Below are positions 45,430 to 51,093 of a stretch of DNA of 64,000 bases, piece after piece. The notes under the pieces are model-generated. The model made no database searches, was not told the origin of the DNA, and saw only the letters and a list, made by a program, of their open reading frames with translations. Within the stretch, counting starts at the first letter, position 1. Each line of letters starts with the position of its first letter. The translations under genes were made by a program, and so were the position numbers. Source of the DNA: G963667975 sp963677395 (GTDB lineage Bacteria; Bacteroidota; Bacteroidia; Bacteroidales; G963667975); contig OY781965.2 of assembly GCA_963677395.2 (NCBI GenBank), positions 3,782,001 to 3,846,000 of the forward strand. Reading direction: 5' to 3'.

Positions 45430-45931
45430 TCGAGTAGCCCGCCCCATCAGCAAACGCTGACAGGGAGAACCTCTCTCCCCACATAGCATACGGGTCTTCC
45501 CGGCAAACCGGGACGGTTCGTTAAACAATGGGAAAAAGCGGTGATTTAACGTTTAGTCCTTCATTGTCTTGTGAGACCTCCGCTTCATTCATCGGCTCGT
45601 TACTGACAACTACGATGACCACTGCTGACTCCTCGACTTAACCAACCCGTGGTTATCAAAGTATCCCCTGGTAAAAGCTTTTCCCTTTCTCCAATTCCTG
45701 CGGCATCTACTACAAAACGATGTTTGTATTCTTCGGACGTTATCCCGAAGCCTCGGGATGCTTGCTTATCCTCGTTTCATAGCCTCATATCACGTTTCTG
45801 TTCGTCAGTACCGGATTTTGCCGTTTGACTTCCTTCAGTGCATTCCTCACGGAAAACCACCTTGCCACTTGCGAATACTTCGGACACGACTCCGCGTATA
45901 AGGGATTTTCACCCTCTGGAAAAATACACAC
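45428..45931 (-). mobile_element. Group II intron copy D, ORF-less
   Basis: About 504 bp. The 3' end CTACTCGATT on the minus strand is followed directly by ATCTTGC, which is the end of the upstream gene, so the intron abuts that gene's 3' end. The 5' end is GTGTGTATTTTTCC. Stem segment GAATACTTCGGACACGAC is shared with E. Confidence 0.8.
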
Positions 45932-45963
45932 TTGTTGTTTCGTTGCTTTGTAAAGTTTATTTG

Positions 45964-45971
45964 TATTTTTG
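45964..45971 (+). promoter_or_regulatory. Conserved -7 element after intron copy D (TATTTTTG)
   Basis: TATTTTTG lies 60 bp before the ATG at 46032; TTG is 18 bp upstream of it. Confidence 0.4.
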
Positions 45972-46031
45972 AACTTTTTCAACAGCTTACAACAAGTGTG
46001 TGAGCTGCATTACAAATTGAGAACTATACAA

Positions 46032-46589
46032 ATGGACAAAGAAATAAGGACAAAAGGTTTAATATTGTTGATAGTTTGTGCGTTGACTTGCATGTCGTTT
46101 GTCGACAGGAGTAATCTTAATATGGAAAATCAAGCAACCCAGACTTTTCAATTTATTGAGAAATATTCAATAAAAACACTGCCTTTGACAGACTCTACAA
46201 ACTTTGACAATTATATAGATGCACCGACATTGACGAAAGAGCAAAGTAAGCTACTGAAACTGGAGAAAATTGAGCAGGATAAAGATGTGGCGTTTAGAAT
46301 AAACTATAGACTGAATCTTTCTCCAAATTTCAAGAGTTTAGTTTTGAGTTATTATCCGAATGAGCAAGTATTAATTACCGTTCTGATAAATTTCACCAAC
46401 TCATATGAAATCGTTGACTTTAAAGTAATTGCTTATGATGAAATCGCAGAAAGTTGGATGAGAACAGAATCAAAGATTAGTACTGACAAAATTGAAGTTA
46501 CCGAAAGAGATGAGAGTTCTGGTAGACCCGAGATAAAAATCACGAAATTTGAAATAGATAAAGTTGGAAAATTTAAAGCCAGCCGCTAA
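46032..46589 (+). CDS. Hypothetical exported protein, cassette cargo
   Basis: 185 residues from MDKEIRTKG. A single N-terminal hydrophobic segment (LILLIVCALTCMSFV) may be a lipoprotein or signal sequence. The mature part has FRINYRLNLSPNFKSLVLSYYP and VDFKVIAYDEIAESWMRTES, with a charged C-terminus. I do not recognise a family. The last codons (KASR then TAA) fall at the intron copy E boundary, so the native C-terminus may be cut or altered. Confidence 0.5.
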   Translation: MDKEIRTKGLILLIVCALTCMSFVDRSNLNMENQATQTFQFIEKYSIKTLPLTDSTNFDNYIDAPTLTKEQSKLLKLEKIEQDKDVAFRINYRLNLSPNFKSLVLSYYPNEQVLITVLINFTNSYEIVDFKVIAYDEIAESWMRTESKISTDKIEVTERDESSGRPEIKITKFEIDKVGKFKASR

Positions 46590-47093
46590 TCGAGTAGCCC
46601 GCCCCATCAGCAAACGCTGACGGGGAGAACCTCTCTCCCCACATAGCATACGGGTCTTCCCGGCAAACCGGGACGGTTCGTTAAACAATGGGAAAAAGCG
46701 GTGATTTAACGTTTAGTCCTTCATTGTCTTGTGAGACCTCCGCTTCATTCATCGGCTCGTTACCGATACCTACTATGGCCTCTGCTGACTCCTCGACTTA
46801 ACCAACCCCGTGGTTGTCAAGGCATCCCCTGGTAAAAGCTTTTCCCTTCCTCCAATGCCTGCGGCATCTACTACAAAACGATGTTTGTATTCTTCGGACG
46901 TTATCCCGAAGCCTCGGGATGCTTGCTTATCCTCGTTTCATAGCCTCATATCACGTTTCTGTTCGTCAGTACCGGATTTTGCCGTTTGACTTCCTTCACT
47001 GCTGCCGTTGCCAACAACCAGCTTGTCACTTGCGAATACTTCGGACACGACTCCGCGTATAAGGGATTTTCACCCTCTGGGAAAATTACACAC
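46588..47093 (-). mobile_element. Group II intron copy E, ORF-less
   Basis: About 506 bp. The 3' end CTACTCGATT is followed by AGCGGCTGGC, the same exon bases as at copy B. The 5' end has one extra base (GTGTGTAATTTTCCC). Domain V/VI block, domain I blocks and short domain IV are all as in copies B and D. Confidence 0.8.
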
Positions 47094-47125
47094 TTGTTGT
47101 TTTCCCCCTTTGTAAAGTTTATTTG

Positions 47126-47133
47126 TATATTTG
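47126..47133 (+). promoter_or_regulatory. Conserved -7 element after intron copy E (TATATTTG)
   Basis: TATATTTG lies 70 bp before the ATG at 47204. -33 part altered as in copy B. Confidence 0.4.
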
Positions 47134-47203
47134 AACTTTTTCAACAGCTTACAACAAGTGTGTGGCATGTAAAAAAACGCTCCGGCGATAAATACTACAT
47201 TAT

Positions 47204-47521
47204 ATGAAAAACATTTTTATTGCATTGATTATTGGCCTTTCTGCTGCGATTATTGATGTAATTCCAATGATTATACAGCAGATTGATAAATCCGCCTGCA
47301 TTTCGGCTTTTATTCAATGGATTGTACTTGGATTGATTATTCCCTATGTAAATTGGGATATACAACCTCGGTTAAAAGGATTAATAATCGCGGAATTAGC
47401 AGCATTGCCGATAATGATTTTAGTATTTGCAAAAGAACCAAAATCAATCATTCCGATAATTATATTTTCTGCGATTCTCGGTGTTGCAGTTGGATTAGCT
47501 GGCGCAAGATTTGTTAAATAA
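47204..47521 (+). CDS. Small four-helix membrane protein, cassette cargo
   Basis: 105 residues with about four membrane helices: ALIIGLSAAIIDVIPMII, SAFIQWIVLGLIIPYV, GLIIAELAALPIMILVF and IIPIIIFSAILGVAVGLAGA. Short loops carry few charges. I do not recognise a named family; several small Bacteroidota membrane proteins look similar. The GNAT gene starts 12 bp after its stop, so they form a two-gene unit. Confidence 0.65.
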   Translation: MKNIFIALIIGLSAAIIDVIPMIIQQIDKSACISAFIQWIVLGLIIPYVNWDIQPRLKGLIIAELAALPIMILVFAKEPKSIIPIIIFSAILGVAVGLAGARFVK

Positions 47522-47533
47522 TTGATTCGAGCT

Positions 47534-48004
47534 ATGAAAATTGAAAATTGCACAATGTCGGACTTCAATGAAATTGTCAAAGATATAGTTGATTTTTGGG
47601 GGAGCGATAGAACATTACATTTACATCAGCCATTCTTGATTTATGAGTTTGGAAATACTGCTTTTGTAATTAAGGAGCATGGTCAAGTAATTGCTTATTT
47701 ATTTGGATTTTTCTCACAAACAGATAATTTGGCATATATTCATTTACTCGGAGTACGAGAAAAAAATCAAAGACAAGGATTAGGTTTGTTATTATATGAT
47801 AACTTTATAAACACAGCCAAATTAAAAGGAATTACTAAGATTAAAGCAATTACAGCCGCTTCAAATATAAAATCAATTTCTTTTCACAAAAATCGGATTG
47901 GAATGACCTTGCTTGGAGAACCAAATGAAGAAGGTTTGAATATTGTGAGAGATTATTCTGGCGCAAATAATGATAGGGTTGTATTTGAGAAACGGATAGA
48001 TTAA
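47534..48004 (+). CDS. GNAT-family N-acetyltransferase, cassette cargo
   Basis: 156 residues from MKIENCTMSDFNEI. The acetyl-CoA site shows as IHLLGVREKNQRQGLGLLLYDNF (the RxxGxG/A loop, QRQGLG). N-terminal strand-helix HQPFLIYEFGNTAFVIKEHGQVIAYLFGF and C-terminal FHKNRIGMTLLG complete the fold. Substrate unknown; GNAT genes are frequent cassette cargo. A TTG start 12 bp earlier is possible but less likely. Confidence 0.9.
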   Translation: MKIENCTMSDFNEIVKDIVDFWGSDRTLHLHQPFLIYEFGNTAFVIKEHGQVIAYLFGFFSQTDNLAYIHLLGVREKNQRQGLGLLLYDNFINTAKLKGITKIKAITAASNIKSISFHKNRIGMTLLGEPNEEGLNIVRDYSGANNDRVVFEKRID

Positions 48005-48017
48005 TAAAATGCACGAC

Positions 48018-48152
48018 CGCACAACACGCGGTCATACAAAACTGGGGTTTAAGTGGTAAGGCAAGGGCGGTTCTCGCTGGCAAGTTTCATATCGGCGGAT
48101 AGTTTCGCTTCCACGGTTTCCCCAGCTTCGCATACCGCCATCCGTTGTGTGC
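48018..48152 (+). repeat. attC-like palindromic spacer P3
   Basis: Outer arms 48018-48047 and 48120-48152 are imperfectly complementary (CGCACAACACGCGG... with ...CCGCCATCCGTTGTGTGC), with extra unpaired bases. Contains GGGGTTTAAGTGG as in P1. Junction before the next cargo gene. Confidence 0.62.
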
Positions 48153-48184
48153 AATAATATAAATACAGACATTCTGATAAAATC

Positions 48185-48658
48185 ATGACAAAATCGGAAT
48201 TACTAGATATGATCTCAAATGAGAACGATCCGCTAAAAAAGCGAAAGTTTAAAGACTTGCTTGAGAAAATGGAATTATTTCATAGAGAAGAAAAGCCTTT
48301 GCTTGACGACTTAGAGAGTATTGGAATTGTTGTGGAATCAGTATGGGACTTGGTTAACAATCGCCCTCATCCGATGCTTATTAATAATTTCGTAAGAGAA
48401 TACGATATTGCTTACCCAGTTTTGCTACGACATCTCGATTATAATTATCATCCTCGAATTCAAGAAGGTATAATAAGAGCACTGACTGAAAAGAAAGCAA
48501 AAAATATTGCGACAGACAAGCTATTGGACATGTTTTATAAAGAAGAAAACCTTAGCTTAAAATGGGCTCTTTCAAATGCACTAAAGACTTTAATGACTTG
48601 GCACCAAAGACAAAAACATCCGGAAATAGAGACAACATGGATAAGAAAAACATCATAA
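48185..48658 (+). CDS. HEAT-like helical protein, cassette cargo
   Basis: 157 residues, all helical and without a signal peptide. Pairs such as VREYDIAYPVLLRHLDYNYHPRIQEGIIRALTEKKAKNIA and WALSNALKTLMTW resemble HEAT-type repeats, which bind proteins. No catalytic motif. Bounded by P3 upstream and module U downstream. Not recognised beyond that. Confidence 0.6.
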   Translation: MTKSELLDMISNENDPLKKRKFKDLLEKMELFHREEKPLLDDLESIGIVVESVWDLVNNRPHPMLINNFVREYDIAYPVLLRHLDYNYHPRIQEGIIRALTEKKAKNIATDKLLDMFYKEENLSLKWALSNALKTLMTWHQRQKHPEIETTWIRKTS

Positions 48659-48667
48659 TTACTGCAC

Positions 48668-48957
48668 CTAACACATAGAGCGATAGCCCAAAAGCCTTGC
48701 GTAAAAAAGCCCGATCGTACGGAAAATTATCAGGCTTTTGGGTTTATTGCCTGTTCAGCACAAGCCTTGGGATAAACTTAGCCATACCTAAGCTTAGCGG
48801 AAAAGTTAAACCATAGTATTATAGAAAGAAGCAACAGGGGTTTAATTGAATCTGAATTTTCCATGATTTAATGAGTTTTTATTTGTAAATTATGATTTTA
48901 ACCGTAAATTTGAATCTTCGGTATCGTCCGAAGTGAAACGGAGGGTTGTGCTTGAGC
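48668..48957 (+). repeat. Module U, copy 2 (inverted copy of 23074-23369)
   Basis: Begins at CTAAC (ACCTAAC fits the integron R-box RYYYAAC) after the upstream gene's stop. It carries the nested AAGCCCGATCG stem, then the promoter. The next 200 bp to the nuclease gene (48958-49156) are a GC-rich leader with short inverted stretches and end in GTTAG at 49075-49079; no gene there. Confidence 0.8.
48882..48912 (+). promoter_or_regulatory. Promoter in module U driving the YhcG-type nuclease gene
   Basis: TTTG (48882-48885), 19 bp, TAAATTTG (48905-48912): a near-ideal Bacteroidota promoter, conserved with the first U copy. Predicted leader about 240 nt. Confidence 0.65.
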
Positions 48958-49156
48958 AAGCGGTAAGCAGTCAGCAAGGTTGCGGTGCATTTGGCATCGT
49001 CGGTTCCCGCTCAACTGTCAGTCCTGGCGGACAGACAGTCGCCTGCGAACCTCGCCGTCTGCTACCGCCAAACCGTTAGTAATAATGGCAGAAAACAGAC
49101 TCCAAAACATAAACACGACTGAAAAATCATAAATTTGTAGCATCTAGAAACAGAAA

Positions 49157-50140
49157 ATGGACAATCGTTTTACGGACATAATTCAGCTAATAAAGCAATC
49201 TCGGACTAATGCCATAAGAGCCGTAAACGCTGAACTGATAACCCTATACTGGAATATTGGAGAACATATCACCAATAAAATTGAACAATCGGAATGGGGT
49301 GACTCTGTTGTGGCAGAATTAGCCAAATTTATTCAGACCAACGAACCCGAAATAAAAGGCTTCTCCGATAAGAATATTTGGAGAATGAAGCAGTTTTACG
49401 AGACCTACAAGGAGTTTCCAAAACTCTCACTATTGGTGAGAGAAATTAGCTGGACAAATAATATGCTCGTATTTTCACGTTGTAAAACAATTGAGGAAAA
49501 GGAGTTTTATCTTAAACTTGCTAAGCAAGAAAATTACAGTAAAAGAGAACTCGACAGGCAAATTTCCGCAAGCCTTTTCGAGCGGACAATGTTAAGTAAT
49601 TCAAAACTCTCACCAGCGGTGAGAGAAAGTAACAAAGACATAACAAATACCTTCAAGGATAGTTATGTATTTGAATTTCTGCACTTACCCGAACCTCACA
49701 GCGAAGGAGATTTACAGCGTGGGCTTGTGAGGCAAATGAAGAACTTCATACTTGAACTCGGTAAAGACTTTTTGTTTATTGGTGAAGAATACAAATTGCA
49801 AGTCGGCAACAGTGACTTTTTCATAGACCTGCTTTTTTATCACCGTGGGCTTCAATGCTTGGTGGCATTTGAACTCAAAGCCGACAAGTTTAAGCCCAAC
49901 CATTTAGGTCAACTGAATTTTTACTTAGAAGCATTAGACAGAGATATTAAAAGACTAAATGAAAATCCGAGTATTGGAGTTTTGCTGTGCAAGGACAAAG
50001 ACAGCGAAGTTGTAGAATATGCATTAAGTAGAAGTCTTTCACCGACAATGGTTTCAGAGTATAAAATGCAACTTCCCAACAAGAAACTTTTACAACAAAA
50101 ATTACACGAACTCTTTAACAATGAAACAGACGAGAAATAA
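49157..50140 (+). CDS. YhcG/DUF1016-family PD-(D/E)XK nuclease
   Basis: 327 residues. N-terminal DUF1016 part: IIQLIKQSRTNAIRAVNAELITLYWNIGEHI and FSDKNIWRMKQFYETY. The C-terminal nuclease has NSDFFIDLLFYHRGLQCLVAFELKADKFKPNHLGQLNFYLEALD (Asp about 222, ELK about 238). The family is linked to restriction systems and mobile elements, and characterised relatives act in phage defence. It is the cargo between U copy 2 and A copy 2. Its 5' side carries a dedicated promoter. Confidence 0.9.
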   Translation: MDNRFTDIIQLIKQSRTNAIRAVNAELITLYWNIGEHITNKIEQSEWGDSVVAELAKFIQTNEPEIKGFSDKNIWRMKQFYETYKEFPKLSLLVREISWTNNMLVFSRCKTIEEKEFYLKLAKQENYSKRELDRQISASLFERTMLSNSKLSPAVRESNKDITNTFKDSYVFEFLHLPEPHSEGDLQRGLVRQMKNFILELGKDFLFIGEEYKLQVGNSDFFIDLLFYHRGLQCLVAFELKADKFKPNHLGQLNFYLEALDRDIKRLNENPSIGVLLCKDKDSEVVEYALSRSLSPTMVSEYKMQLPNKKLLQQKLHELFNNETDEK

Positions 50141-50198
50141 AGTCACTACTGCTAACTGCCATTTGCCGCAAATGGCGGTGACGTGGTTAATTGAAGGT

Positions 50199-50357
50199 TC
50201 GTGCAGGTTGACAGTTTAGTGTTTCTAAATCGTCACCTGCGGCAAGCGGTAAACCGTCAAACTGTCTAAAAACCACTATTTCCCCATTTTATCAACATGC
50301 TAATTGTTAATAATTTATCGTTTACACTTGGTTTAATTACCTGATTTTCATTATATT
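50199..50357 (-). repeat. Module A, copy 2 (inverted relative to 21504-21650)
   Basis: The reverse complement shares ATATAATGAAAATCAG, ATGTTGAyAAAATG, TGGTTTTTAG and TGACGGTTT with copy 1. It follows the YhcG gene's 3' end. The rest of the 336-bp gap 50141-50476 contains a 21-codon frame (50384-50449) with no clear meaning. Confidence 0.65.
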
Positions 50358-50476
50358 ATGCTTTATAATTAAATAGGTCTTTTTTATGAAGTTTATAAAT
50401 GGCACAAACACGACCGAACTGCAACAGAAAAAGTTTCGAAAATTCATCTAACTAACAGAATAACTAATGAATACAA

Positions 50477-50635
50477 ATGAAAAAATATGTTTCAAGAGCA
50501 GAAAAAGAGTTTGGCGAATTTTGTGATAGCTATTTTTCATACGACGCAGATGTAGAAAATTATTGCAGAGAAAAACATATACAGACATACGAAGACAACT
50601 ATTTAATAAACGAAAACACCGACTTTTTAATTTAG
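50477..50635 (+). CDS. Small acidic hypothetical protein (52 residues)
   Basis: ATG at 50477, stop at 50635. Sequence is rich in acidic, Tyr and Phe residues (RAEKEFGEFCDSYFSYDADVE, ending NTDFLI). No signal peptide. It faces the antitoxin-like gene on the other strand with an 18-bp gap. Unknown; it may be spurious. Confidence 0.35.
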   Translation: MKKYVSRAEKEFGEFCDSYFSYDADVENYCREKHIQTYEDNYLINENTDFLI

Positions 50636-50653
50636 TCGGTCAACAATGAAACA

Positions 50654-50860
50654 TTATAGCTTATTCAGCAGATCTTTTGCAGATTTCACCTGTTCTTTAC
50701 CTGCTTTTACTCTGTTCAATGCATCAATAGCTTCTTTTAACTCTTCCAAAAATTCAGCTTTAACCGGAGAAATTATTTTTGCTTTCACAAAGGAAAAGTT
50801 TTTCAACAACTCCATAAAAAAACCCGCTTTATTATCCGGGATATTGATAAGTATCCTCAT
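50654..50860 (-). CDS. Small antitoxin-like protein (68 residues)
   Basis: Reads MRILINIPDNKAGFFMELLKN, then VKAEFLEELKEAIDALNRVKAGK and AKDLLNKL. The N-terminal strand, a helix pair and a C-terminal tail are the layout of small Bacteroidota antitoxins that usually precede a RelE-type toxin. No toxin gene follows on the minus strand. The gap 50861-51093 holds the parC promoter. Confidence 0.6.
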   Translation of the reverse strand: MRILINIPDNKAGFFMELLKNFSFVKAKIISPVKAEFLEELKEAIDALNRVKAGKEQVKSAKDLLNKL

Positions 50861-51000
50861 ATCTAATCAATTTAATACGTTCACCGTTTTCTAACAATAG
50901 AACTTCTACAAAGATACAGCATCCATTCTAAGAAACCAAAATGGAATAAATCTTAGCGTTATCTATTAACTTTCCCTTTTCTCAAATTTCTTTTTTCCTC

Positions 51001-51030
51001 TTGCAAATTCGCCCAAATTTCATAGCTTTG
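51001..51030 (+). promoter_or_regulatory. Likely promoter of the parC gene
   Basis: TTG (51001-51003) and TAGCTTTG (51023-51030) with a 19-bp spacer; the -7 fits TAnnTTTG. Lies 64 bp before the parC ATG. Confidence 0.5.
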
Positions 51031-51093
51031 ATGTTTATTTAAAGGAAACGATCATCCTTTGATTACAGGCTCAATTTCAACCAGATACCTAAG

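Noticed and set aside
41195..47062. Recurrent 65-85 residue frames inside the intron copies (MLAYPRFIASY..., AVPVRQYRLLP...)
   Set aside because: They lie antisense to intron structure, repeat only because the intron repeats, and have no promoter or family.
40942..47160. Intron-encoded reverse transcriptase
   Set aside because: Domain IV is only a short loop in all copies; no RT motif (YADD) is found anywhere in the window.
19381..50476. Complete integron
   Set aside because: No tyrosine-recombinase integrase gene or attI-like site is present in the window, so only an integrase-less cluster can be proposed.
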